A stretch of DNA of 64,000 nt from Pycnopodia helianthoides (Eukaryota; Echinodermata; Asteroidea; Forcipulatida; Asteriidae). The notes beneath the pieces were generated by a model, which saw nothing but the letters and a program-made list of their open reading frames with translations, did not search any database and was not told where the DNA came from. The translations under genes and the position numbers were made by a program. Of this stretch, positions 32,873 through 44,285 are shown one piece after another. How positions within the stretch are numbered: position 1 is the first letter of the stretch; every line of letters begins with the position of its first letter. The stretch spans positions 4,472,948-4,536,947 of the forward strand of contig CM063243.1 in assembly GCA_032158295.1 (NCBI GenBank). The letters run 5' to 3'.

Positions 32873-33228
32873 ATACCCTTTTGTTACATGTAACTCCTTT
32901 CAAGACATCTCTTTTGACAAAACACAGCAAAACAAAAAAAACAATAGATACAGGATAAAAACCAATGGATTTCTTGAGGGGTCACAATATCAAGCCAATT
33001 AGTTTGTGTCCCTCTTTACAATAACTATATATTGTCTTTGCTAGTGTGATCAATTGATTAAATGAATAATAAAAGAATTTAACAACGTTTTGACAATAAT
33101 ATATTGTAGTGCTTGCCCCACCATTTATCACAGTTTTGAAAAAATAGGCCAACATTTTGTGTAATTTAACATAGAAGAAATCAATTAGTTTGTGGCTGGT
33201 GGAGATCCTCTATCAACATGGGTCCATC

Positions 33229-33422
33229 TGGGCCAAATTTCAAAGAGCTCCTTTTAAGCGCAAAAGTAGCTAAGCACTTCAAAATTATGCTTATCTGAAT
33301 AAGGTTGCTAGCAAAAATAACATGCCACATGTAAAATTTGTGACTGACATCCTGCTTAATTTTGCTTAGCAGAAAATGTTAAGCATTAGTTTTTCTTAAG
33401 CAGCTCTATGCAATTGGATCCA
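33229..33422. mobile_element. Family-2 MITE, near full length
   Basis: Left GGGCCAAATTTCAAAGAGCT and right AGCAGCTCTATGCAATTGGATC are inverse complements with mismatches. Interior GCGCAAAAGTAGCTAAGCAC and CTGCTTAATTTTGCTTAGC as in the other copies. Confidence 0.75.
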
Positions 33423-34087
33423 CATCCTCTCTGTCCAACAAGATAGATCCTTCCTACAAGATCACAGGTCTTCAGTTGTGGAGACTCCATCCTCTGCTCT
33501 CCTCCTCCATGCTGAGTTGGTTCCCACAAGACGATTGAAGAGCATGCTGAAAACAGTGCCTTGCAAGTCTTGACCAACTTAGAGAAGGCTGTTCCTCATA
33601 ATTATGGTCAGTCCTTGACACGACCAAGGATTCTCAGCATAGTGAGCGCCCAGGTTTAGGCACCCTACAGTAAGGTGGACTTAACTTATTGTCATAGAAC
33701 ACACTTCGACTTGGGGTAAGTTACTTTCAAGGGCAAATTTATTTCCTTACTTATTTTCCTTGACAAGACAACAATTCACAGTTGGACAAAACAGACTGCA
33801 CAAAAAAATACTGACAACAGAATAAAACTCATTTTGTTGGGGTCATAGTTTTGGGGGATCAAATTTATTTCCTTAACTCTAAATCCCTAGGGTATTGAGA
33901 CCCTCAATCCCACATCCTCCAAAATACTCAACTACATGCTCAACTATGAAAGAATGAACAGTATGCTTGATTCAATGACATTATTTGGTTTTTGGATCCT
34001 AAATCATACAAATTAAGTCAACTATGTAAATAAGATTTGAAGGATTCAGAACTAAAAACCGATTGACTTATTGGGGTTGTATTTTTA
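33423..34087. other. Spacer with short dispersed repeats
   Basis: The GTTGGGGTCATAGTTTTGGG and CAAATTTATTTCCTTA strings (33730-33880) recur at 36620-36920, indicating a low-copy dispersed repeat. No coding feature. Confidence 0.35.
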
Positions 34088-34115
34088 GGTGTTCGGGCAC
34101 TCCGCCCGGAACACC
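34088..34115. other. Hairpin at the edge of a composite repeat
   Basis: GGTGTTCGGGC, loop ACTCC, GCCCGGAACACC: an 11-bp stem with one bulged base. It lies 40 bases before a CTT microsatellite (34156-34191) and marks the left edge of the repeat that follows. Confidence 0.7.
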
Positions 34116-34153
34116 TCTTGTTTTTGTAAGGGTTTTTTAAATATTTTTCTTTA

Positions 34154-34192
<39 letters not shown>

Positions 34193-35800
34193 TCTCTCGC
34201 GATTGTCCGCTAACAAAAGCACACTTCCTAAGCTCACACAACCTTCTAACTTTACACATAGTTAGATATTTATTAGGAGTCAAAACCGTTGCAGTGATGT
34301 AATTATTACGTCACCAGGTGTCGAGTTACAAGCCAATTAAGTGAAAAAAATGACCTCATGCCAATACATGTATGTTTCTGAATAATATAGCTACAGTATT
34401 CATATTTTAACATATGGTAGATCAAGACATGTGCAACATTTAACAAGTTAAAGTCAAATTCACATGATCTTTACTTCCGGTCGTACCGGAAGGTCAAAGT
34501 TTGCCTCTGTGTAATTCTTTAAAAAAACACTTTCCTTGTAAAAACATTAACTTCTGTATTTCAGATCAACTTCGAATTAACACCATGTTAGGACCGTAAT
34601 ACAACCTCCCTCAGGTAGTTGTGACGTCATGATGACGTCATCATCGTGTCAAAATACAGTAAATCAAACTTTAATGCTATAAAAATTCATAACTCTAGAA
34701 GTACTTTAGCTATTAGTTCAATCTATACGTCATCGGAGAGGTCTTGAAAAATGTAGCAATTACTCCACCAAGTGTTACACCATTTGACTTTGACTTCCTG
34801 TTCAAACCGGAAGTTAAAATTTCAAATTTCATACTTTAAGAAATATTCATACTTTTTACACATACACTACTCACAAATGTTACACCATGTTGTAGGTCCT
34901 TAAGCGGTCTCAAACTTTGCCACAGAGATGTTACCTATTTGACCTTCACTTCCGGTTGAAATCGGGTACGCATTGACCCGCTGTTAAACCGCGGGAAAAT
35001 AACAGCACTGAAAACACACACAAAGCGTGATCTATACCGGTTGCATTGTGAGCGGCTTCCTCTATTGACCACAAGGATCAAAAGTCCAAACATGCTTGTA
35101 CTCTAGTCTCTGTTCAAGGTTCACACAACTTGACCTCTACTTCCGGTCGAAACCGGAAATGCCTTGTATTTTAAAACTGGCACATTTTTGAAGTTTTTTT
35201 AACAGTGTTATAGTCAAGCAAGGGTCTGGTTTAAAAAATAAGACAAGTGACGTCATAAAAGTTAAGAGCGCCCTCTAGCGGCAGGTTAAAAACAGTTAAA
35301 AATACGCTTTTACTAGATGTCTGTGGCGAAGTTTAGGATAATTGTTTCAAAATTGGTATACATAATAACCTTTATGCAGACAACATATGTGTGAAGTTTA
35401 GATTGATGACGTCATCGTGTGTTACGTGGTATTGCCTTAAAGATTTACTTTTTGAAGCCGTGTATCTACAAAACCGCAAGTTTGACTGAGTTGAAACTTG
35501 GCATGTTGATAGACAGTGATATTGACCACGTAAATCTAAAGAAACAACATGATGACGTTTCTTCATTTTTTGGTTACAAATATTTGAAATTTTGACCAAT
35601 TATTACGGGTATTTATTGACCCGCTGTCAAACCGCGGGAAAATAACTGCGCTGAAAACACACACAATGCGTGATCTATACCAGTTGCATTGTGAGCGACT
35701 TTTAGCTCTATTGTTCACAAGGCTCAAAGTCCAAACATGCTTGTACACTAGTCTCTGTTCAAGGTTCACGCAACCTGATTTTGGTAATAGCTTTGTCCAT
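34088..35800. repeat. Composite repeat with ETS-type palindromes and CRE sites
   Basis: After the edge hairpin and the CTT tract, ACTTCCGGT...ACCGGAAG-type palindromes occur at 34473-34493, 34793-34814, 35139-35160, with a half copy at 34948. Perfect TGACGTCA sites are at 34622, 34633, 35248 and 35407. A 170-base segment (GACCCGCTGTTAAACCGCGG ... GTTCAAGGTTCAC) occurs at 34972-35140 and again at 35607-35775. I see no coding frame; this looks like an old multi-part transposon or a decayed tandem array. Confidence 0.6.
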
Positions 35801-36049
35801 GCGTCCATGGAAATATTCACCGAACACCATGTTTTTGTTTCAACAAAAATTTAAGTCTAGTTTATTAATTTATTTGTTTAGGTTTTTATTAATTTGTTAT
35901 TATCATCATTATATATTTATATTTGTTTATCTCTTTTTTTTATTATATTTAATTATGTATTAATCTGTTTGTTTATTAATATTATTAGGCCCTATTGACG
36001 TTTTTTTTTGGGGGGCGTCAAATTTCCCTTCCATATAGTGGATAATTTG

Positions 36050-36417
36050 GGTATCTACTCAAGAAACACATTAAGATAAAAACTAACTTGGTAAGGAGCA
36101 CCTGAAAGCTGCTGATAGTATAGAACATTATAAGAAATGACGCCCTCTGTAGTAATGTAGTTCTTGAGAGAGAGGTAATTTCTCACTAAAATACTTGAAT
36201 CTGAGAAAGGTTTCAGGCATGAAGCCTTTCTCAGTTATTTGAAAGCACACAATTCTATGCAAGCGAGGGTGTTTTTTCTGTCATTAATTTCTTGCAACTT
36301 CGATGACCAATTGAGCCTACATTTTCACAGGTTTATTATTTTATGCAAATGTTGGGATACATCAAGTGAGGATACTAGTTTTTGACAATTGCCAAAAGTA
36401 TATCCTGCCTTTAACCT
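36050..36417. mobile_element. Family-1 related MITE, left end eroded
   Basis: Contains AAAACTAACTTGGTAAGGAG, TAGTATAGAACATTATAAGA, GAGAGAGGTAATTTCTCAC, TTGACAATTGCCAAAAGTAT and the end CCTGCCTTTAA with TTAA. Interior collinear with 43365-44012 in inverted order. Confidence 0.65.
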
Positions 36418-37624
36418 AAAAAAGATTGTACATGTTCTAAGTCTTGATGTACAATCAAAAGAATAACAAAAACTCAACAAGAGAACACTATATGGAAAAT
36501 ATAATGAAGTTTTAACTTGCCTGCAAGACAAGCATTCCAAGTTAGACAAACAAATCACAACAACAATAATTTGAAACTGATTAAAACAAATTCACTCTTC
36601 GGTTTCATTTAATTTGGGGCAAATATATTTCCTTACTCTGCACAAGAAGTATTCCAGTCTATTAAAATTTACAATAAAAATAAATAATGGAAACTCGCAA
36701 CGAGAAAACATTGTTTTACAAGTAATATCTGGTGTTACTTTGCCTTCAAGACAACCATTCATAACATACATCACAAAAATTTCTTGACACAGAATAAAAT
36801 GCAAGACATGTTTTGGAAGGCATATCGTTAGGACAAATTTATTTGGCAACTCTGAACAAAGAATCATACAAGCTTTTTATGTTGGGGGTCATAGTTTTTT
36901 GGGGGGTCAAATGTATTTCTAAACACCATGGCCATTAATTGGGGGTCCACTTTCACCACTGTGCCTTTCTAAGCATCAACTGACAGTTTATAGTTGAAGA
37001 TCGAAGGTTCATGATATTGACTCACCTGAGCAACTTGACGTTGTAGCTGTGATCCACGCTGTTCCTCATCTACATGTATGTGCTTGCATGCTTCTCACTG
37101 CAAGGAGGGACACACGAGCATGTACAGTATGTGTTTTTAGTGCGGCAAACACTGTGTGGTAACAAGTAACATTCATATTGAGGCTGGTTTACACTGCGTA
37201 AGAAATCGTTCCACCAAACAGTCAATACATGTAGGGCCTTTATAATGTAAAGAAAACTGTCAGGATTTAAATGGTATTCTAGAAATAGGCCTGAGTAGTC
37301 TACCAAAAGTTTTTCAAATTTGTACATTGTTTTTTCGTGAAAAAATAGATGTTTTATTGTATGAAGAAGAAGATTTTCTATGTTTCTTCCAAAAACCTTG
37401 TTCAGCTTGATGTATGTTACAGCGATGGTGTTGTGGATGATATAATGTGTGCAGAGGCCACCTTCACCATGTGATAACAACAGTCTGTTTTCCTTGCATT
37501 GTCACTGATCTTCAAACAACATGCATGAAAGTGTCAATCCCCAAAGTCTGTTTGCGTAGCATGCTAATGTCTTCCTATTTTTAGAGAGCATTGGCATCAC
37601 ATCTTCACAAGAATAAGTGTCATT
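36418..37624. other. AT-rich sequence with loose local repeats
   Basis: CTTGCCTGCAAGACAAGCATTCC (about 36520) and TTTGCCTTCAAGACAACCATTC (about 36739) suggest an old roughly 220-base tandem duplication. A 136-codon minus-strand frame at 37070-37480 has no domain and unremarkable composition; not called. Confidence 0.35.
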
Positions 37625-37968
37625 ACATTAAAGGTATTGTACACTTTTGGTAACAGCTCAAAATCAGTGTCCACATTTTGTGTGATTATACATATGCATG
37701 AACAAACAAACCTGTGAAAGTTTGAGCTCAATTGGTCATCGAGGTCACGAGAAAATAGTGAAAAGAGGTCTCATGTGTTTTCTGTTTTTTCAAATTATCG
37801 CGCGCGATAATTACTATTGTTTTACTCGTTTCTCAGAAACGATAGCATTTTAGGCAGACATATTTTAAGGAACCCTTTCTACCATTACTTACTTTAAATC
37901 ATGTAAGTTATCTGTGAATCTGTGAACGTTGTGTTTTTCGATCTTACCAATAGTGTACAGGGCCTTTA
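37625..37968. mobile_element. Family-1 related MITE with a 20-bp central palindrome
   Basis: TTAAAGGTATTGTACACTTT at the left and ATAGTGTACAGGGCCTTTAA at the right, both with TTAA. The interior contains a perfect palindrome AATTATCGCGCGCGATAATT (37793-37812). About 344 bases, non-coding. Confidence 0.8.
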
Positions 37969-38094
37969 AAGTCAACTGGAAATATAATTTTTTTTTTAAA
38001 CATAAGAGTATATTAACAATAATCAAAATTTTTTAGTAATTGTTTGTCAGGATTTATATGTTAAAATAATAGATAAAGTTGTTTGGGGGTAGAC

Positions 38095-38260
38095 TCCGCC
38101 TATCCCTTTTGTGACGTCAATCGAGGCAGACTTCGACTCGATCGAACATCAACCCCCTTCGAATTTGCCTGCATTTACATTGTAAACACACGTGCAAGTA
38201 GGTCCAAGTAGCGAGCTTGTACGTTTCAAAAAAAGGGGTTTTTCTTGCATTTTTTAGGCA
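38095..38260 (+). promoter_or_regulatory. Possible promoter upstream of the THAP frame
   Basis: A CpG-bearing patch with a perfect CRE (TGACGTCA, 38112-38119), CTCCGCC and several CG dinucleotides (TCGACTCGATCGAAC). It directly precedes the THAP reading frame. No TATA box. Regulatory role is inferred from position only. Confidence 0.3.
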
Positions 38261-38572
38261 ATGTTGACCAGGTGTATTGCAGCTGGATGCAGCAAAACAA
38301 CTAAAGATGGGATCAGTCTGCATCTGTTTCCTGCAGATCCCAAGTATAGGCGGTTGTGGGCCGCGAAAGTCAGACTAACGAGGGCAAAGTGGTGCGAACA
38401 CTTCACACCGATCAGGTACCCAGACGTAATGTACGGGGCCAGACTACATATTTTCTCTTCAAATATCGCGTCTCGATTGATGTCACGAACAGCGCCACCA
38501 TGGGTCAAGGTTAAGGGGCCTACTCTTAAATTGGTAAATAAAATAAAAACTTTTTTTTTAAACCTTAGTTAA
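38261..38572 (+). pseudogene. Truncated THAP-type zinc-finger frame
   Basis: 103 codons. Residues 1-48 match the THAP domain, a C2CH zinc-coordinating DNA-binding fold used by cellular THAP proteins and P-element-like transposases: RCIAAGCSKT (C5 and C10, C-x4-C), HLFPADP (H21-P27, the conserved HxFP region), RRLW (W33) and CEHF (C45-F48). Two points are abnormal: the last pair is C-x1-H instead of C-x2-H, and the stretch between W44 and C45 that normally carries about eight residues is missing, so an in-frame deletion has probably removed the approach to the third cysteine. The typical downstream motif is not seen and the frame ends in a lysine-rich tail. The ATG follows ATTTTTTAG, so M1 may lie just inside an exon. 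Likely a dead exon or transposon relic. Confidence 0.55.
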
Positions 38573-41335
38573 CTGTTTATTCACATTCCACTCATCAAAA
38601 TACATTACATTAATGACAAAACTTTATTTTTACAAAACACCACTGCCAGGTGCCTTTAAGGATTTTTAAATTTATTATTATTCCTGTTGGATTTTTCTTC
38701 GTGTTTTTACAGTTCCTATAGAATTTTAATGTTGATATTTTTACTGTTAAAAGGCCAATAAAGTTTAATCTATTTATCTCCTGTTAATTGGTTGTTTAAA
38801 CTACAGAGACATCTTTATAAGGCAAAAGGAACCGAAGATCAGATTCATTCATGTCCAATTGTTAAACCCTTTGCCTACATTTGACCTCTTCTATGTCATC
38901 CCACACCAAGAATACGAAGCAAACCTGTAGCTACTTCATACACCCTTCAGTCACTGTAAAGAATTGCAACTAGTCAACTACTTGAATGCCAACAAATGAA
39001 TGTTAAGGTTAAAGGAATTGTCTGGTACATTCCTTTCAGAGTGAGGGTCAAACATTTAGAAATTCCAACTACAGCAGAAGGTTTTTACCTCAATATTAAT
39101 TCATAGTATGAAGCAAACTTGCAGCAATTGGTTTGCCATTATTAACAATAGTCAATACTGATTCCTGAGATACAAAAGATACTTTTTTGCCAAGATTTCT
39201 GATGTTCAACCTTATCTTGATTCAAATAGAGTAAGAATTCAGAGTATGCCTACTGTTATTATCATACAATTTTCTGAATTTAGACACCGAAAAGTGGAAG
39301 GAAACATGCATGAACATTCCCCAGTCGTCTAACTACCATGATGCTATTAAACAAAATAGCAGAGTCTTTTCAAAAGGCTTTAGCCTTGAGAACAACTTCT
39401 TTTGTTTTAAATTTATGTAGGACTCAAAAGTATACACTGGACTGCAGGTGACAGAGGCCAGTGTTTTTAGCATTGGGCCAGTAACTTATGACCAGACAAG
39501 TCTGACAGTCTTGTGTACTTCAATAATGAAATGCCTCACCTTATCATTGATTGCAAAAATTGTGTTCAAACGCTGACTTTGACTATGCTGACTATATTTT
39601 ATTTGAGTTGAGTATAAAAGTATAACCCATAGACAAAGACAAATGAGATATCTTCTCTTAGTGCTTATTCAAATTATGACCCTGTGTAGATAGATTTTTT
39701 TTTTCATTTTTATTTGGGTCTTGTACCAATTTTTCTGCTCCAAATAAAACAAATTCTGCTACACAAGTTTAATCAGCGGTTTTGTGGATTTTTTCCCAAG
39801 ATCAAGCCCAGATTTAATACCATACATGTGGGTCATTCGGTTGGTAAGCAGTGCAACAACTAATTAAATTTGTTCGCTAATTTATGCCTTTTTCTTCAAA
39901 ACATGTGGAAACAAGACAAAAGTTGTTGCTTTAAGGTGTGCATGGATGGGCAAAAGGCTAAAACATAAGATTTTCAAAAAGCGATTCCTTTTTAATTTAT
40001 TGTGGCATGTTTTACCTTGTTGTGTCGGCAATGGATGCAAGTCGGAAACTTTCATTACCTTGGCCTAAATATGGTGTGGTGATTAGTGAGTAGCATTTTC
40101 AAGACCACCACAGACCCACAAATGATTTTAACACTTTGTAATATTGTAGTTCAAGTGCCTGTTCCTCTTAGATTACATTCTGTCAACCTTTCTGTACAGG
40201 TAATAATATAACTTGACCTAACTAAGACGATAAAGTGCGAGTCGAATAAGAATTTGTTTTCCATCTTTCTGTGCATGTAAGACAAGAGAATAAAATGACA
40301 ATTGAAAGCAAAATCGTGTTGATAGGCTATAGCTACTTTGCTGATATTTCTAACAAACACTGAAAATTTAAAGAATTTGTATGTGGGGGCAAATTTTCCC
40401 TTTGGGAACCACCAAATTAAATACACCAACACAGGCCTTAGCCAGTTGTAAAGACATGTGTCTCAAAATATAAAAGCAATTTAAACTAACATTTTTCGGT
40501 CTTTACATAGAAAGCATTTATGAATGTCTTGTTTATCTTAAAGTTAAACAACTGTATGAGCTGGATACAAGCTTCAGCCTTCAGGCATTGTCAGGACACG
40601 TGTTTCAAAGGTTGCCGCCACACCGAACAGTTAAGCCTATATTTTTGCTTCGTTTTGGCTGTTTTGAAACCTTTTATTCACCTTAGAGACTCTTTCAAGG
40701 GATTCTATAACTAATATTCAACTCACCTCATTCACTTTGCAGTGGTTTCGTCAACCGAATTTACTGTAAAATACGGCATAACTGATGACAAAACGTGGAG
40801 TCTTACGTGGTCGGCCATTTTGCATGCATGGAGTAGGCCTACGCCCCAAAGAAAAATTGTAATAACAAAGGAGCAAGCCACCGTAAATAGTTTGCGTACA
40901 CCATGAGACGTGCAAGAAACACTATTGGGAGACACTTTTCTCGCTATGTCGGAGGGAGGGGGGTGATCCAAAATAAGATACGCACATTTTTCCCCATAAA
41001 TATGGGTTTTAAGGTTGAAATATTGAGCATTGTGATTGAACATTTTGATGTTTTGACGAAGAGTTTTGGAAAGATATGTGTGGAAGAAAACAGCTATGAG
41101 ATTTGACATCCCTGGATGAACACCCCCATTAAGAATGGAGCAAGTCCCCCTCCACCGATCTGGTAAACAAAAGTGTTATTACGAACAACATTTCTTCATA
41201 ACTATCCATAAAGATCTTTGAACAAAAATATTTTATAACCAGCCCTGGCCCAAATTTGGTTACTTCGGTATCTTCTGCAAAATGAGCGGATACCAGATAC
41301 AGATTGCTTGTTCGTATTATTTTGGGGGATGGGGT
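38573..41335. other. Long AT-rich stretch, nothing recognised
   Basis: About 2.8 kb without tandem repeats, clear inverted termini or defendable exons. Short overlapping frames (60-125 codons) on both strands, for example 40151-40432 and 40732-41109, lack domains. AATAAAGTTTAA at about 38757 could be a polyadenylation signal for a plus-strand transcript from the THAP region, but this is weak. Confidence 0.35.
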
Positions 41336-41402
41336 TCCCTTCTGGTAAGCATAATCTTGTGCTACTTTTTGTGCTTAAGCAGCGCTATGATATTGGGCCC
41401 TG
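41336..41402. mobile_element. Family-2 MITE, right-half fragment
   Basis: GGTAAGCATAATCTTGTGCT through GTGCTTAAGCAGCGCTATGA to ATTGGGCCC. It directly abuts the next copy. Confidence 0.65.
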
Positions 41403-41548
41403 TGTCCACGCATAGAGCTGATTGAGGGGAAAATGCTTACAAATTGAAACAATTATGTGCACGGTATTTTGGCTGGAAACGTTATTCTGATAAGCATAAT
41501 TTTGTTTTGTACTTTTTTGCGCTTAAGCAGCTCTATGAAATTGGGCCC
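41400..41548. mobile_element. Family-2 MITE, compact copy
   Basis: CATAGAGCTGATTG on the left; CTGATAAGCATAATTTTGTT and TTAAGCAGCTCTATGAAATT then GGGCCC on the right. In tandem with the preceding fragment. Confidence 0.7.
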
Positions 41549-42411
41549 TGGACAGAACCACCTTGTATACATTTTTATTTTAGATTCATTTAGCTTAGCA
41601 CTACACTTGACGAGTTCTTAAAAGTCAATATTCCAAAAAGTACAATACTAGTAAATTGTATCATGGAGGAAGGAAAGGCGCAGGCTCATCATCACAAGGA
41701 GCATTTCTTGTTATAGCGCCCTCTGTCATTCATCATCGTTTGAAAGGAGATGTATTTCGCAGTATTCGTTGTTTGTTATTGCTGTTCTGGTAATAGAAAC
41801 AACACCCTCTGCGTGAACGTCTTAATGGGACGGTAAGCAAATAATGGCTTCCTCCTTATACATAATGCAGTTCATTACTGGTATTTTTTTGTAACCTAGA
41901 CGCAGAAATTTTGTCTTATTTGTTTCAGTGTTGTTGGCCTTTAGAGTGGTCTCAGTGTATCACCCCCCCCCCCCTTTTACACTCACAAATCCAATGATGG
42001 ATGCTGCCCTGTTTGGAAAGCATTTTGTGTTGGGTTAAGAGGGTCTGATATAAACAAACACTTAAAGGTTTACATAAATCCTGTGTCACTGCATATGCCA
42101 ATTTGGGTTTGTTTTCCTTTTGGTCGGCATAGATTAATACTAACTTGAACGCTCTAGGCCCTATGTGCACAAGAATTGTGAATTAGCAAGACATAATTCA
42201 AACAAGACATTGACCATTAGCTTTACTCATTTCAAAATTTATGAGTGCAGAGACTCCATTCCTTCAAACCCCAGAGCAGTCGGAGATCATCATTGTTAAT
42301 AGACGTTTATATCTTGCACATTGTCAAACATGTTCAATTGTTTTTAAACGTATTTGTCTCATGAACAATTATTGTTTATGCAACGGCGCCCTCAACCCAT
42401 ATCGCCTCTCC
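41549..42411. other. Spacer
   Basis: AT-rich with a C13 run near 41963. No gene-like signal. Confidence 0.35.
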
Positions 42412-42574
42412 AGGGTCCAATTTTATAGAGCTCCTGTTAAGCAGAAAATTTAATGCTAAGCAAAAATAACAGGCAGTGGAAACCAGGGAAATAGTATTGT
42501 AGCTGGTAACCTTATTCTGCTAAGCAAAATTGTTTTTTGCTTATTAGTTACTTTTGTAATTTTAAATTGGGCCA
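42412..42574. mobile_element. Family-2 MITE
   Basis: AGGGTCCAATTTTATAGAGC at the left, TTTTAAATTGGGCCATGG at the right, interior GCTCCTGTTAAGCAGAAAAT and TTCTGCTAAGCAAAATTG. Confidence 0.7.
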
Positions 42575-43364
42575 TGGACTGTGATACTGCTTCAGAAGGA
42601 TGCTTCTTTGTGGAGGATTATAATCTGTTATAATCACATGCAAGTGAGTAAACAAAATAATCATGTTTTGCAAGAAAGGGGGATGTTGGAACAAATAAAA
42701 AAATTCAGGATGACAAAAGAAGATCAAAAAAATCAAAAGGAACTGTTTTTGAAACAAGTAAACCAAAAGAGCTTAGGAAATGTCAATTTATTTTTTGTGT
42801 TACCAATCCTACACATTAAATAGTGCTTCCAACACATCAAAAAGTCACTGTGAATAATAAACAAGTTTGAGTCTCTTCTCTATTCATGTTTTTATTTACA
42901 TTTTATTATTTAAAGGAAAGATTATTCTCCACATAATAATTGTCATACATTCCACCAGATTTATTTCATAGACATTAGGAGTGTTTAAATAGCTTCTCAA
43001 TTACAGATAATCAAAGACGGTAACTTGATTTGAATAGTTAGATTTGAAAATAATACTTTGTTTAGTTTCCACTTAAACTGTCCCTTATCACAACAAAGTA
43101 CTTACAAAAGAGCAATAACGTTAATGCATCTTTTCCCAGTAATTTGAGTTTGGTCATAAATGAGACTTACTGATCCAGAAGGTCAATGATTAACACAATG
43201 TACAATATTGTGTGTGTTTTTTCAGTAAATTTATGACTCACTTTGCATGCCTTAGCATTGGGATATTATTGGAAAAAAATCTCTCCCATAATCATTTCAG
43301 AAAAAGACAGCTCATAGTAATCCACCTATTAAGATCATACTAAGGATGGTGCAACATCTGTTTT
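42575..43364. other. AT-rich spacer
   Basis: Nothing recognised. An 80-codon plus frame at 42581-42823 is lysine/glutamine-rich with no domain. Confidence 0.35.
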
Positions 43365-44012
43365 TAAAGGCATGATATACTTTTGGTAATTGTTAAAGAC
43401 TAGTATCCTCGCTTGGTGTATATTCAAACTTTTTTATGCATAAAATAACAAACCTGTGAAAATTTGGGCTCAATTGGTCGTCAAAGTTGCAAGAAAACAA
43501 TGAAACAAAAACACCATTGTTGCATAGAATTTTGTGCTTTCAAATGCCTGAGAAGCCTATGATTAAAGTATTATAGTGAGAAATTACCTCTTTCTCAAAA
43601 ACTACATTACTTCAGAGGGTGTCGTTTCTCACAATGTTTTATACTATCAGCAGCTCTGAGGTGCTCCTTAATCCTTTAGAGACCATTAATTTCTGTATAA
43701 TCATCACCATATAGGCCTACCCCCAGACATGGTTTTATTGTTTACTTTTGGAAACATTTGTTTACGTGTAAAAGTGTCTGAAAAACAATTTAGAACATAA
43801 ACTTGTTTTTGGTTTAGATACATTTATACTATGTTAACATGGAAAACATTGGAAAATGTATATTGGGGTCATGATCTTTACTTTGACCTTTTTGGTTGAG
43901 TGGAAGTAGGTCAGATGTTGCAGCTGTTTTCGGCCGCTATGGGCTCTAAAGGGTTAAAAAGTAAGTTTTGATGGGATTTCTTGAGTAATTACCAAAAGTA
44001 TCCACTGCTTTT
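43365..44012. mobile_element. Family-1 MITE split by a nested element
   Basis: TTAAAGGCATGATATACTTT on the left; AATTACCAAAAGTATCCACTGCTTTTAA on the right (read as two short stretches), both with TTAA. The interior has CTAGTATCCTCGCTTGGTGT, AAATTACCTCTTTCTCAAAA and GTTTTATACTATCAGCAGCT, then the 290-base insertion, then AAGTAAGTTTTGATGGG. Confidence 0.8.
43668..43957. mobile_element. piggyBac-like MITE nested in a family-1 MITE
   Basis: Left TTAATCCTTTAGAGACCA; inverse complement of the right end TTAACCCTTTAGAGCCCA. TTAA on both sides with a CCCTTT-type terminus is the classic piggyBac arrangement. About 290 bases, no transposase. It interrupts the host MITE between GAGGTGCTCC and AAAGTAAGTTTT. 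Confidence 0.85.
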
Positions 44013-44152
44013 AAGAGAACAATATTTGTTCCAGTCCTTTTATGAAGAACTACTATTGTTCCCCACAATGAGTCATATTTGGTCATCAGTTTTTCAAAGG
44101 GAAAATAACACTCTTTGTAACTAGTGTGGGCCTACTTAACTAACGTCTCATC

Positions 44153-44285
44153 CAGTGGTGTAACTGGGGGAGGGGGAATTGTGGCAGGGGGTGGAAGCTT
44201 CCTTGTTCAGAACCCTTGCCACCCCACCCCTCAAAATGAGATTGAAAACATACACAATTAAATGGTTTGATACATCAAATAAATA
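44153..44285. mobile_element. hAT-like MITE fragment
   Basis: Begins CAGTGGTGTAACTGGGGG and contains ATGGTTTGATACATCAAAT, matching the copies at 19416 and 19917. The right terminus is missing; the sequence runs into AAATAAATAAATAATTAAAC. Confidence 0.65.

Noticed and set aside
34088..34130. Helitron 3' end (hairpin near the terminus)
   Set aside because: The hairpin is convincing but no CTRR end follows it (CTCTTG) and no 5' TC end was found.
37070..37480. 136-codon minus-strand frame
   Set aside because: Single open frame in AT-rich DNA with mixed composition, no domain, no promoter or splice support.
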